Position numbers and translations under genes: made by a program. Under the pieces are notes generated by a model, which ran no database searches, was not told where the DNA came from, and saw only the letters and a program-made list of their open reading frames with translations. From Pacificitalea manganoxidans (GTDB lineage: Bacteria > Pseudomonadota > Alphaproteobacteria > Rhodobacterales > Rhodobacteraceae): 64,000 bases of DNA. This document shows, piece after piece, positions 24,991 to 33,998 of this stretch; the first letter of the stretch is position 1; each line of letters opens with the position of its first letter. The stretch covers positions 2,666,001 to 2,730,000 of the forward strand of contig NZ_CP021404.1 of the NCBI RefSeq assembly GCF_002504165.1, in the 5' to 3' direction.

Positions 24991-25152
24991 AGGGAAAATC
25001 CGCTTGGATGGGAGGTCTGAACGTGACGCTAGCCGGGTGGCGCGCGTGTTTCAACGGCCCCGCCATGCCCGCAACGCGCCAGAGCCGGTTGCCCGCGCGG
25101 CAGGTTCCGTCCTAGGGTCCGCGCCGAACGCCGCAGCGAAGGGGCCGCGATC

Positions 25153-26118
25153 ATGTCAGAGACGCCGGGCCGGGTAACGCTATGGGGGATCGAGGTGTTT
25201 CTCGCCACCGCCGAAGAGGGCGCGATTTCCGCCGCCGCGCGCCGTTTGGGGGCAAGCCCCTCGGGCGTCAGCCAGCAGATTACCGGGCTGGAGGCGGCCC
25301 TGGGCTGCACGCTGATCGACCGCTCGACCCGCCCGCTCACCCTGACACCGGCAGGCCGGACGTTTCTGCGGCGCGCGACCCGCATTCGCCACGAGGCCGC
25401 ACAGGCGCAGGCCGAACTGGCCGCGCATGACCTGAGCCATCTGCGCAGCTTCCGGCTGGGGATGATCGAGGATTTGGACGCCGATGTGACGCCCGCCTTG
25501 CTGAGCCTGATGGCAGACGAGTTGAAAAGCTGCCAGTTCCTGTTGGAAACGGGCGCCAGTCATCGGCTCACCGATCATCTGGAGCATCGCACCCTAGATG
25601 TCATCGTCGCCGCCGATACCGGGCAGCGCGCCAACTGGATGGAAACCCATCCGCTGCTGGAAGAGCCCTATGTCATCGCGATGCCGCGCGGGCGTGTCAC
25701 GACCCCCGCCGCGCTGGAGCCCGCATTACGAGAACTGCCGCTGATCCAATATACCCAGCGGCACATGATGGGCCGTCAGATCCATGCGCATCTGCTGGCA
25801 CAAGAACTGCGTCCCTCGGGGCGATTCGAACTCGACAGCTATCACGCCATCATGGCGATGGTGGCGCGGGGCACGGGCTGGACGATCCTGACGCCGCTTG
25901 GATTGGCGCGCGCGCACCGGTTCCGGGACGAGGCCGATGTGTTCCCCCTGCCCTTTGCCCCGCTGAGCCGCCGGATCACGCTGTCGGCGCGAGCGGGCGT
26001 GCTGCAAGACATGCCGGGACAGGTCGCCACGCGGATGCGCGGGTTGCTGGCCGATATGGTCGTCCAACCCACAATCGCCCGGCTGCCTTGGCTAGACGGG
26101 CAGTTGCGGGTGCTTTGA
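25153..26118 (+). CDS. LysR-family transcriptional regulator
   Basis: LysR regulator of 321 residues. The helix-turn-helix covers VFLATAEEGAISAAARRLGASPSGVSQQITGLE and the effector-binding domain runs from about residue 95 to 300. The divergent arrangement with the class III aminotransferase across a 162-bp gap suggests it controls that gene. The effector is unknown. Confidence 0.9.
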   Translation: MSETPGRVTLWGIEVFLATAEEGAISAAARRLGASPSGVSQQITGLEAALGCTLIDRSTRPLTLTPAGRTFLRRATRIRHEAAQAQAELAAHDLSHLRSFRLGMIEDLDADVTPALLSLMADELKSCQFLLETGASHRLTDHLEHRTLDVIVAADTGQRANWMETHPLLEEPYVIAMPRGRVTTPAALEPALRELPLIQYTQRHMMGRQIHAHLLAQELRPSGRFELDSYHAIMAMVARGTGWTILTPLGLARAHRFRDEADVFPLPFAPLSRRITLSARAGVLQDMPGQVATRMRGLLADMVVQPTIARLPWLDGQLRVL

Positions 26119-26124
26119 CCGCGC

Positions 26125-27186
26125 TCAGGCCGCCATCGCCCCGCGACGCGCATCCCATAGCGCTGCATGCACGGCCTTCAGCTTGTCCGCGACCGGCGGT
26201 GTAATGACCTGAGGCATGAAGTCCAGCAGCCCCATTTCCCGGTTTAGCTCGTTCAGGATCAATCCCAACTGCGCATATCGCGCGAGCATCAGATCCACAT
26301 TTTCCTGTTCGGCATCCGCGCGGGGCGCCAGCAGACCCAGCTGCTCCGCCGTGTCGAGCACGGCGCGCATGTCCAGATAGAACGAAAAACTTTCGGCCCA
26401 GTCTTCCCACGGGTGCATCGTCGCATAGGCGCTGATGTGGGTTTCGCGCCAATCCTCCGGCGGGCCCTCCTGATAGTGCCGGTCAAGCGCAGTGGCGTAA
26501 TCTGGGTTTTCAGGATCACCGAACGTGTCGTTGAAGGCAGCGGATTTGACCGGGTCGTTCTTGACCAGCAGATCCCAATAGTAATGCCCGACCTCATGGC
26601 GGAAATGACCAATCAGGGTGCGGTGCGCCTCGTTCATATCGACACGGGCGGCTTCGCGCGCAGCGTCGTCGGCCTCTTTGATGTTGATGGTGATAAGCCC
26701 GTTGGCATGGCCGGTATAGACATGCTCGGCGTCATCCATCCGCCGCCACGGCCCCTGATCGACCGGATCGCCCATAAAGGCGAAGGACAGCGGCGGATCA
26801 ATCCCGTCATCGCGCGCGCCATAAGGCAGGCCAAGCCGGTCAAGCGCGTAGAACAGCCGCCGCTTTGCCGCCTCCAGCCGCGCCCATTTCTCCTGATTTC
26901 CGGGCACGCTCATATCCGGCACGGTATCGTTGAAACGGCAGGCATCGCAGAGGCTTTCATCCTCGAATGCCGGCACCATCCGGTTGCAAACCGCCCAGTC
27001 GGCGTAGTTCTCGCATTTGTGGTTGGTCGTGTTGCAGGTCATGCAAACCCAATCGGTGCCGCCCTGCGGCTCCTGCGCGGAGATCGTCTCGCAATTCTGG
27101 CACCAGCCGACCTCGCGCCCGCAGGTCTGGCACAGGGAATTGTCGAAAAACAGGGTATTGCCGCACACGCAGGCATAGGTTCGCAT
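26125..27186 (-). CDS. Putative zinc-binding metallopeptidase with N-terminal zinc ribbon
   Basis: Protein of 353 residues. The N-terminal 90 residues hold many Cys pairs (CVC, CQTC, CQNC, CMTC, then C..C around 80-85), a probable rubredoxin/zinc-ribbon-like double metal site. The second part has HEVGH (residues 197-201) in HFRHEVGHYYWDLL, a gluzincin-type active site, with downstream acidic residues (EDWAESFSFYLDM) as possible third ligand. This matches the putative zinc-binding metallopeptidase family common in Rhodobacteraceae, whose substrate is unknown. Start at 27186 has GGAGGG upstream. No signal peptide: cytosolic. Confidence 0.85.
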   Translation of the reverse strand: MRTYACVCGNTLFFDNSLCQTCGREVGWCQNCETISAQEPQGGTDWVCMTCNTTNHKCENYADWAVCNRMVPAFEDESLCDACRFNDTVPDMSVPGNQEKWARLEAAKRRLFYALDRLGLPYGARDDGIDPPLSFAFMGDPVDQGPWRRMDDAEHVYTGHANGLITINIKEADDAAREAARVDMNEAHRTLIGHFRHEVGHYYWDLLVKNDPVKSAAFNDTFGDPENPDYATALDRHYQEGPPEDWRETHISAYATMHPWEDWAESFSFYLDMRAVLDTAEQLGLLAPRADAEQENVDLMLARYAQLGLILNELNREMGLLDFMPQVITPPVADKLKAVHAALWDARRGAMAA

Positions 27187-27382
27187 CGGTCCCTCCGGGG
27201 AAAGCATTGCGCGGCCTAACTCCGTCGGGCCGGTTCGGGTCCGTGGCACGGCAGGTATATTTTCAGGGCAGCGCGCGGGACGAACGCCACGGTTCCCGTC
27301 GGGGGCCTATCGCCCGCGCGAGCAGGTTCACGATGCGCCCGCCCTATTCCCTGCAGGTCTGCCCGCTGCTACACCCGCAGAC

Positions 27383-27802
27383 ATGAGCACACCGCATCTT
27401 CTCCCCGTGCAGGTCTGGTATGAAGACACCGACATGGGCGGGATCGTCTACTATGCCAATTACCTGAAATTCATCGAACGTGGCCGTTCCGACTGGATCG
27501 CGGGGCTCGGGCTCGATCAGGAGGCTTTGCGCCTTGCGGGCACCGTCTTTGCGGTGCGGCGGCTGGAGGCGGACTATCTTGCCCCGGCCCGGTTCGGCGA
27601 CGTGTTGCGGGTGGAAACCGTGCCCGGTCTGCTGCGTGGCGCGCGGCTGGAAATGGCGCAACGGGTTTTGCGCGACGACACGGTGCTGTTTACCGCGCAG
27701 GTGACGCTTGTGGCGCTGGGTCCGACAGGGCGACCGGCGCGCCTGCCGGACGCGCTGCGCGGCCAGTTGGCGCCCCAAGCGCAGGCCCCCGGACAGGACT
27801 GA
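27383..27802 (+). CDS. ybgC: Tol-Pal-associated acyl-CoA thioesterase YbgC
   Basis: Hot-dog-fold thioesterase of 139 residues, with the 4HBT active-site segment YEDTDMGGIVYYANYLKFIERGRSDW containing the catalytic Asp. It opens the tol-pal operon as in most proteobacteria. YbgC acts on acyl-CoA or acyl-ACP in the cytosol and is linked to phospholipid metabolism. A 135-bp gap separates it from tolQ. Confidence 0.93.
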   Translation: MSTPHLLPVQVWYEDTDMGGIVYYANYLKFIERGRSDWIAGLGLDQEALRLAGTVFAVRRLEADYLAPARFGDVLRVETVPGLLRGARLEMAQRVLRDDTVLFTAQVTLVALGPTGRPARLPDALRGQLAPQAQAPGQD

Positions 27803-27937
27803 GCCATACCCCGATCGGCAAGCACGGGCTCACCGGCCGTGCGATGACGCGGTTGTGTTGGATTTTCCTCTGCCGCTTCGTTAGAATCACCTGTAATGAG
27901 CGGCCAACAACGCCGCCCCGAGCAACGAGCAGGCAGA

Positions 27938-28633
27938 ATGGAAACCGAAACACTTGCTATGGCGCAGGAGATTGATTTCTCCATGCTCGCCCTTTTCGCG
28001 CGTGCCACCCTGACGGTGAAGCTGGTCATGCTGCTGCTGATCGTCGCATCGTTCTGGTCATGGGCGATTATCATCCAGAAACACATCACCTATCGTCGCG
28101 CCCGGGCGCAGGCGGGCCGGTTCGACCGGGCTTTCTGGTCGGGGGAGCCGCTCGATGAACTGTTCGAGCAGATCGGCCCAGATCCCGCAGGCTCGTCCCA
28201 GCGCATCTTTGCCGCCGGTATGATGGAATGGCGCCGCTCGCATCGCGACGATGGCGCGCTGATCGCCGGGGCCCAGTCGCGCATCGACCGTTCGATGGAC
28301 GTGGCCATTGCCAAGGAAACCGAACAGCTCAACAGCGGGCTGAGCTTCCTCGCCACGGTCGGATCCACCGCGCCGTTCGTCGGGCTCTTTGGCACCGTCT
28401 GGGGCATCAAGACCGCGTTCGAAGAAATCGCCATTGCGCAGAACACCAACCTTGCCGTTGTCGCCCCCGGTATTGCTGAGGCGCTGCTGGCCACGGGTCT
28501 GGGTCTGCTTGCGGCAATTCCGGCGGTGATTTTCTATAACAAGCTGTCGACCGACAGCGACCGCATCATCGGCAATTACGAAAGCTTCGCCGACGAGTTT
28601 TCCACCATTCTGTCGCGCCAGCTGGACGCCTGA
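27938..28633 (+). CDS. tolQ: Tol-Pal system protein TolQ
   Basis: Inner-membrane proton-channel subunit of the MotA/TolQ/ExbB family, 231 residues. There is one hydrophobic segment near residues 20-40, a cytosolic loop, then two segments within TVGSTAPFVGLFGTVWGIKTAF and AVVAPGIAEALLATGLGLLAAIPAVIFYN. With TolR it uses the proton-motive force to energise TolA. The start at 27938 has AGGCAG upstream and gives a family-typical length; the frame opens at 27896. Confidence 0.95.
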   Translation: METETLAMAQEIDFSMLALFARATLTVKLVMLLLIVASFWSWAIIIQKHITYRRARAQAGRFDRAFWSGEPLDELFEQIGPDPAGSSQRIFAAGMMEWRRSHRDDGALIAGAQSRIDRSMDVAIAKETEQLNSGLSFLATVGSTAPFVGLFGTVWGIKTAFEEIAIAQNTNLAVVAPGIAEALLATGLGLLAAIPAVIFYNKLSTDSDRIIGNYESFADEFSTILSRQLDA

Positions 28634-28636
28634 GCG

Positions 28637-29116
28637 ATGGGAGCGGGTGTCATCAAGGGCGGCGGAAGCGGCAAGCGGCGCGGTCGGCGTCGGGCGCGTC
28701 CCGCGGCGATGGCCGAAATCAACGTCACGCCCTTTGTCGACGTGATGCTGGTGCTGCTGATCATCTTCATGGTCGCGGCACCGCTGCTGACCGTGGGCGT
28801 GCCGGTGGAATTGCCGAAAACCGCCGCGCAGGCGCTTCCGCATGAGCAGGAAGAGCCGCTGACCATCACGCTGACCCCGGACGGTCTGGTCACCATCCAG
28901 ACAACCGAGGTCGACGAGGCCGAACTGATCCCCCGCCTGCAAGGCATCGCGGCGGAACGTGCGGATGACAAGGTCTTCCTGCGGGCTGACGGATCGATCC
29001 CCTACGCCCGCGTGGTGGAGGTGATGGGCGCGCTGAACGCGGGCGGCTTCTCCAATATCGGGCTTGTCACCGATACCGGCGGGCGCAGGCTCGACGGCAC
29101 CGACGCGGGCAATTGA
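28637..29116 (+). CDS. tolR: Tol-Pal system protein TolR
   Basis: Bitopic inner-membrane protein of 159 residues, ExbD/TolR family. A basic cytosolic head (KRRGRRRARP) is followed by NVTPFVDVMLVLLIIFMV, whose Asp is the proton-carrying residue, and a periplasmic domain with FLRADGSIPYARVVEVMGAL. It begins 3 bases after tolQ. Confidence 0.95.
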   Translation: MGAGVIKGGGSGKRRGRRRARPAAMAEINVTPFVDVMLVLLIIFMVAAPLLTVGVPVELPKTAAQALPHEQEEPLTITLTPDGLVTIQTTEVDEAELIPRLQGIAAERADDKVFLRADGSIPYARVVEVMGALNAGGFSNIGLVTDTGGRRLDGTDAGN

Positions 29117-29204
29117 GCGGCGCGCACGGGCGCGGCCGCCATAGGATCAGGGCGCCCCGAACGGGGCGGGCGAATGTGAACCAGTTGGAACGGGAGCGCG
29201 CAGG

Positions 29205-30446
29205 GTGAAAACCGGCACGATGATCTCCGGGATCGGACATGCGGTGCTCATCCTCTGGGCGCTGCTGGGCGGTCTGTTTTCCCATGACCGGCAGGACATG
29301 CAATTCACCGAGGTCACGATGATCTCGGGGGATGAGTTTGCTGCGCTCGTCAACAATGCCTCCACCGCCCCGCCCGAGGTCGAAAGCCCGACGCCCACCG
29401 CGCCGGAGCCGCCCGCGCCGGAAACCGACACCGCTGCCGCCCCCGCGCCCGAAGCGGCCCCTGCCCCCGCACCGGAACCGGAACCTGCGCCCGCGCCGCA
29501 GACGCCGGACGCGGCCCCCGATGTGACCGAGCTTGCCGAAACGCCGCGCGCCGAGGTCAGCGATGTGGCGCCCGACGCGCCGGTCGCGCCGCAGGAAACC
29601 GCCGGTGCGACGATGGCCCCGGGTCGGTCGGATACACCGACGCCCCGACCTGCACCGCGTGTCGCACCGACCCCGGCCCCCGCCCCGGCCCCCGATGCGC
29701 AGGTCGCGCCCGATGTGCAGGAGGCCGCCGAGCCCGAACAAAGCGCCGAGGCCGAAACCGTGGCCGAACCGCAGGAAGCGACCGCGCCCGAGGAAGCCGC
29801 GACCGAAATCGTGACCGAGGCCGAGACACCCGAAGGAGGCGAACAGTTGGCGCTCGCCCCCACCGGCTCGCCCCGTCCCCGCCAGCGCCCGCAGCGCCCC
29901 GCCGCGCCGCGCGAACCGGCCCCCACACCGGAACCCGCCCGCACGCCCGATCCGGCCCCGACGCCCGAGCCTGAGCGCACGCCGGACCCCGCGCCCACCC
30001 CCGAGCCTGAACCAGAGCCCGCACCTGCCGCCGATCCGCTAGCCGATGCGATTGCCGATGCCGTGGCCGATGCGGTGGGCAGCAGTTCGTCTGCTCCCGA
30101 ACAGGCGCCGACCCGCTCCGGCCCGCCGATGACAGCGGGCGAGCGCGAAGCCCTGCGCGTGGGCGTGCAGCAATGCTGGAATGTCGGCTCGCTATCGTCC
30201 GAGGCACTGCGCACCACGGTCACCGTTTCGGTAAACATGAACCAGAACGCGACCCCCGACACCGGCTCAATCCGTATGATAGGCTATGAGGGCGGTTCGG
30301 AAGCAGCGGCGCGTCAGGCATTCGAGGCCGCGCGGCGGGCGATCATCCGTTGCGGCTCCAACGGTTTTCAGCTGCCGGCCGAAAAATACGGCCAGTGGGC
30401 GGTGATCGAAATGGTTTTCAATCCCGAAGGGATGCGCCTGCGATGA
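29205..30446 (+). CDS. tolA: Tol-Pal system protein TolA
   Basis: Periplasm-spanning energy transducer of 413 residues anchored in the inner membrane. The N-terminal hydrophobic segment is at about residues 5-25. A very long Pro/Ala/Glu-rich region (about 45-285) takes the place of the helical domain II of E. coli TolA, with near-repeats such as PTPEPARTPDPA. A C-terminal globular domain (about 300-413, QCWNVGSLS and VIEMVFNPEGMRLR) should contact Pal or TolB. The start is GTG. An 88-bp gap precedes it. Confidence 0.9.
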   Translation: MKTGTMISGIGHAVLILWALLGGLFSHDRQDMQFTEVTMISGDEFAALVNNASTAPPEVESPTPTAPEPPAPETDTAAAPAPEAAPAPAPEPEPAPAPQTPDAAPDVTELAETPRAEVSDVAPDAPVAPQETAGATMAPGRSDTPTPRPAPRVAPTPAPAPAPDAQVAPDVQEAAEPEQSAEAETVAEPQEATAPEEAATEIVTEAETPEGGEQLALAPTGSPRPRQRPQRPAAPREPAPTPEPARTPDPAPTPEPERTPDPAPTPEPEPEPAPAADPLADAIADAVADAVGSSSSAPEQAPTRSGPPMTAGEREALRVGVQQCWNVGSLSSEALRTTVTVSVNMNQNATPDTGSIRMIGYEGGSEAAARQAFEAARRAIIRCGSNGFQLPAEKYGQWAVIEMVFNPEGMRLR

Positions 30447-30558
30447 GCAGCCGCCCTTCGCCCGCCCGTCTTGTCGCAACGGCAGGTCGGGAACAATCCA
30501 CGCGCTTGGCGCATTTGACCTCCGGGCAAACCGGGTCGGATAGAGAGAGGGGAACGAC

Positions 30559-31944
30559 ATGGCATTCTCACGGGTGAACCGCGGGATCATGGCCGGAGCG
30601 CGCAGCAGCGCAGCATCCGGACTTGCAGCACTGACACTGGCCGCGATGGCGATGACGCTGGGCGCCACCGTCCCGGCCACGGCCCAGAACGGGCCGCTGC
30701 GCATCGAGATCACCGAAGGCGTGATCGAACCGCTGCCCTTCGCCATTCCGACCTTCGAGGCCGAATCCGGCAATGCCGGTGAGCTTGCCGCGCAGATCAG
30801 TCAGGTCGTCGCTGACGACTTGGTCGGCACCGGGCTGTTCCGGCAGATCCCCTCCTCGGCCTTTATCAGCCAAGTTTCGGATTTCGACGCCAACGTTCAG
30901 TATCCCGACTGGAAAGCGATCAACGCACAGGCGCTGATCACCGGCGCCGTATCGGTCGATGGCAGCGGGCAAGTGAATGTAAAATTCCGCCTCTTCGACG
31001 TGTTTTCCGAAGCGCCCTTGGGTGACGGGCTGCAACTGGGCGGGTCGTCCGACAGCTGGCGCCGCATCGCGCATAAGGTCGCCGATCAGGTCTATTCCCG
31101 GATCACCGGCGAGGGCGGCTATTTTGACAGCCGCGTGGTGTTCGTGGCCGAGGATGGCCCGAAGGATGCCCGCCGCAAACGGCTGGCCGTCATGGATTAC
31201 GATGGTGCAAACGTCCAATACCTGACCGACAGTTCGTCGATCGTGCTGGCGCCCCGGTTCTCGCCCACCGGCGACCGGGTGCTGTATACCAGCTACGAAA
31301 CCGGCTTCCCAAAGATCTATCTGATGAATGTCGGCACCGTGCAGCGCCGCGCGTTGGAGGATCAGCCGGGCACCATGACCTTTGCGCCGCGCTTCGCGCC
31401 GGACGGGCAGACCGTGGTCTACTCGCTGGCACAGGGCGGAAATACCGACATCTATTCGCTGAACGTCAACGGCGGCGCGCCGCAGCGCCTAACCTCCGCG
31501 CCCTCGATCGAGACCGCGCCGAGTTTCTCCCCCGATGGCAGCCAGATCGTGTTTGAAAGCGACCGGTCCGGCACCCAGCAGCTTTACATCATGCCCGCAT
31601 CGGGCGGCGAAGCGCGGCGCATCAGCTTTGGCGAAGGGCGCTACGGCACGCCGGTGTGGTCCCCGCGCGGCGATCTTATCGCGTTTACCAAGCAGAACGC
31701 AGGCCGGTTCCACATTGGTGTGATGCGCACTGACGGCTCCGAAGAGCGGCTTCTGACGGCGTCTTTCCTCGACGAAGGTCCGACATGGGCGCCCAATGGC
31801 CGGGTGCTGATGTTCACCCGCGAAAGCGCGGGCGCGGGCGGACAGCCGACGCTGTATTCCGTCGACATCTCAGGCCGGAACCTGAAACGTGTGCCCACGG
31901 GGGGCTCCGCTTCTGACCCGGCATGGTCCCCGCTGCTGCAATAA
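30559..31944 (+). CDS. tolB: Tol-Pal system beta-propeller protein TolB
   Basis: Periplasmic protein of 461 residues. An unusually long signal peptide ends near PATAQ (residue 42). The N-terminal domain ([17 protein letters not shown], about 45-175) is followed by a six-bladed propeller with repeated FSPDG/FAPDG and W-S-P-R-G blade motifs. TolB interacts with Pal and with TolA. GAGAGAGGGGAACG precedes the ATG. Confidence 0.95.
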   Translation: MAFSRVNRGIMAGARSSAASGLAALTLAAMAMTLGATVPATAQNGPLRIEITEGVIEPLPFAIPTFEAESGNAGELAAQISQVVADDLVGTGLFRQIPSSAFISQVSDFDANVQYPDWKAINAQALITGAVSVDGSGQVNVKFRLFDVFSEAPLGDGLQLGGSSDSWRRIAHKVADQVYSRITGEGGYFDSRVVFVAEDGPKDARRKRLAVMDYDGANVQYLTDSSSIVLAPRFSPTGDRVLYTSYETGFPKIYLMNVGTVQRRALEDQPGTMTFAPRFAPDGQTVVYSLAQGGNTDIYSLNVNGGAPQRLTSAPSIETAPSFSPDGSQIVFESDRSGTQQLYIMPASGGEARRISFGEGRYGTPVWSPRGDLIAFTKQNAGRFHIGVMRTDGSEERLLTASFLDEGPTWAPNGRVLMFTRESAGAGGQPTLYSVDISGRNLKRVPTGGSASDPAWSPLLQ

Positions 31945-32082
31945 TCCGCAGTGCCGTCGATCTGACCCTCGGGGCGGATCGGCGGCGCCCCTACGCCGCG
32001 CCGCGCACGGGCGATTGAATTCCCCGCCCTGCCCGGCAATGGTAGGACATGACGTAACGAGAGCGACAGGAGTAAGCCGCAC

Positions 32083-32241
32083 ATGACCAGACCCTTTTCG
32101 AGCGCCGCGATCATGGCCCTGATTCTGGGCCTTGCGGCCTGCGACGCGCCGGGGCTCGGTGAGCCGGGCGGAGCTTCTGCGCTGGGACGGACAGGCGAAT
32201 ACGCCCCGGTTCTCGCGGGCGATGGCGAGCCGCTCCCCTGA
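32083..32241 (+). CDS. Small putative lipoprotein between tolB and pal
   Basis: A 52-residue product with a short signal sequence (MTRPFSSAAIMALILGLAAC) that ends in a good lipobox LAAC with Cys near residue 20. The mature peptide is only about 33 residues, rich in Gly, Pro and Ala. An AGGAG ribosome-binding site lies 10 bases before the ATG. It is in line with tolB and pal, which makes accidental occurrence less likely. Function is unknown; it may be an outer-membrane lipopeptide of the Tol-Pal system. Confidence 0.65.
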   Translation: MTRPFSSAAIMALILGLAACDAPGLGEPGGASALGRTGEYAPVLAGDGEPLP

Positions 32242-32401
32242 TCGCACGACCTGTGCCAAAGCCCCGGCGCGCGCACCCGCCCGGGACCTTGGCAGACACC
32301 CCTGCCCCGCGCGGCGGCTGACCGTCGCGCCCGGCCCCATCGCGCAGTCATGGATCGCAGACAGGTCCAGACGCGCCCCGAGGAACGAGAGACAGACTGA
32401 C

Positions 32402-32956
32402 ATGACCGTCCTTTCCAATATCTTTACGACCCGCCGCGCCCTGCGTGGTCTTGCCCTTATCGCTGTGATCGGCGCTGCCGCCTGCACCAGCCCCGACCAG
32501 TATGCCGGGGGCGGCTACGGCGCCGATGCCGGGCTGAGCAATCAGAACTATTCCGCAGGCGCGGGCACCGGCGGCCCGTCCGATCCCCGGTCGGTGGCCT
32601 ATTTCAACCAGACCGTCGGGGATCGCGTCCTGTTCGCGGTGGATCAGTCCACGCTCAGCGACACAGCCCGCAACACCCTGTCGGGGCAGGCCACCTGGTT
32701 GCAGTCGAACCCCGAATATACGGCCATCATCGAAGGTCACGCCGATGAGCAGGGCACCCGCGAATACAACCTTGCACTGGGCGCTCGCCGGGCGAACGCC
32801 GCGCAGGAGTACCTGATCTCGCGCGGCATTTCGCCGAGCCGGCTGCGCACCGTCACCTACGGCAAGGAACGCCCGATCGAGGTCTGCTCGACCGAGGCCT
32901 GCTATGCCAAGAACCGCCGCGCGGTGACCGTGCTGGCCGCTGGCGCCGGGGTCTGA
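32402..32956 (+). CDS. pal: Peptidoglycan-associated lipoprotein Pal
   Basis: Outer-membrane lipoprotein of 184 residues. Lipobox GAAAC with Cys near 26, a Gly/Ser/Asn-rich linker, then the OmpA-like peptidoglycan-binding domain (about 65-180) with RVLFAVDQSTLSDTARNTL, IIEGHADEQGTREYNLALGARRANA and RRAVTVL. The Asp and Arg of HADEQGT and RRA bind diaminopimelate. The true start is 32402; the frame is open far upstream without family similarity. Confidence 0.95.
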   Translation: MTVLSNIFTTRRALRGLALIAVIGAAACTSPDQYAGGGYGADAGLSNQNYSAGAGTGGPSDPRSVAYFNQTVGDRVLFAVDQSTLSDTARNTLSGQATWLQSNPEYTAIIEGHADEQGTREYNLALGARRANAAQEYLISRGISPSRLRTVTYGKERPIEVCSTEACYAKNRRAVTVLAAGAGV

Positions 32957-32978
32957 TCCCGACGCGTCTACAACCTTT

Positions 32979-33008
32979 GCCGGTCCGGGCCCTCATGCCC
33001 GGTCCGGC
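32979..33008 (+). other. Strong hairpin after pal
   Basis: GCCGG-T-CCGGGC (32979-32990) pairs with GCCCGG-T-CCGGC (32997-33008) around CCTCAT: 11 bp with one T-T mismatch. There is no U-tract, so full termination is unlikely. It may protect the pal mRNA end or attenuate reading into cpoB. Confidence 0.45.
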
Positions 33009-33058
33009 ACGCCACCCGGCCCGGTGCCACGCCGGTCCACACTGAGAAAGCTTCCGCC

Positions 33059-33994
33059 ATGCGCCATCTTCTAGCTGTCCTGACCTTAGCCACGCTCGGC
33101 CTGAGCGGGCCGCTCGCCGCGCCCGTCGCGGCGCAGGCGAATACCGAAACCCTCGCCGATATCCGGCAGGAGCTGTCGGTGCTCTATGTCGAAGTGCAGC
33201 GCCTGAAGCGTGAACTGGTCACCACCGGCGCGCCGGGTGGTGCCGTGGCCGGAGGCTCCGCGCTGGAGCGGCTCGACAACATCGAAAGCGAGTTGCAGCG
33301 CCTAACCTCCCAGACCGAAGAATTGCAGCATCGCATCAATGTCGTCGTGACCGACGGCACCAACCGGGTCGGCGATCTCGAATTTCGTTTGTGCGAACTG
33401 GAACAGGATTGTGATCTGGGATCGCTCGGCCAGACCGCGACTCTTGGCGGCGGTGAGATGCCGGCGGTGCGCGGCGGCGGCACATCGGGCAGCTTCGGGG
33501 GTGGCACCGGCGGTGGCGCTGGCGGTGGCCTGATCAATGACGGCGTGGCCAACCTGCCTGCGCCGGGCAATGGCGGTGCCGGGGCCAGCGCGGGCAACGC
33601 GCCGCAGCTGGCGATGAGTGAACAGGCGGATTTCGATCGGGCGAAGGCGGCCCTCGACTCCGGTAGCTTTCGCAGCGCCGCTGACGAGTTTGCGACCTTT
33701 GCCGAGACCTATCCGGGCGGACCGCTGACCGGACCTGCGCATTTCTGGCGTGGTGAAGCGCTGACCGCGCTTGGCGATACTGCCCCTGCCGCGCGGGCCT
33801 ATCTGGAAAGCTTCTCCGGCGATCCCGAAGGCGGCAAAGCGCCAAATGCGCTCTACATGCTGGGTGTGTCGCTGGGTCAGCTGGGCCAGACCAACGAGGC
33901 CTGTGTGACCTTGGGCGAAGTGCAGGCCCGTTTCCCGCAATCGGACGTTGCCTTCGATGCCGGACAGTCCCGGCGCAATCTGGGCTGCAACTGA
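33059..33994 (+). CDS. cpoB: Cell division coordinator CpoB (YbgF)
   Basis: Periplasmic protein of 311 residues. Signal peptide ends near AAQA (26). An N-terminal coiled coil (about 30-125, LADIRQELSVLYVEVQRLKREL) trimerises. A Gly-rich linker (about 135-185) contains runs of Gly-Gly-Gly, and TPR repeats occupy 195-311 (DFDRAKAALDSGSFRSAADEFATFAETYPGG). CpoB links Tol-Pal with peptidoglycan synthesis during constriction. The position after pal is canonical. Confidence 0.92.
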   Translation: MRHLLAVLTLATLGLSGPLAAPVAAQANTETLADIRQELSVLYVEVQRLKRELVTTGAPGGAVAGGSALERLDNIESELQRLTSQTEELQHRINVVVTDGTNRVGDLEFRLCELEQDCDLGSLGQTATLGGGEMPAVRGGGTSGSFGGGTGGGAGGGLINDGVANLPAPGNGGAGASAGNAPQLAMSEQADFDRAKAALDSGSFRSAADEFATFAETYPGGPLTGPAHFWRGEALTALGDTAPAARAYLESFSGDPEGGKAPNALYMLGVSLGQLGQTNEACVTLGEVQARFPQSDVAFDAGQSRRNLGCN

Positions 33995-33998
33995 GCGC

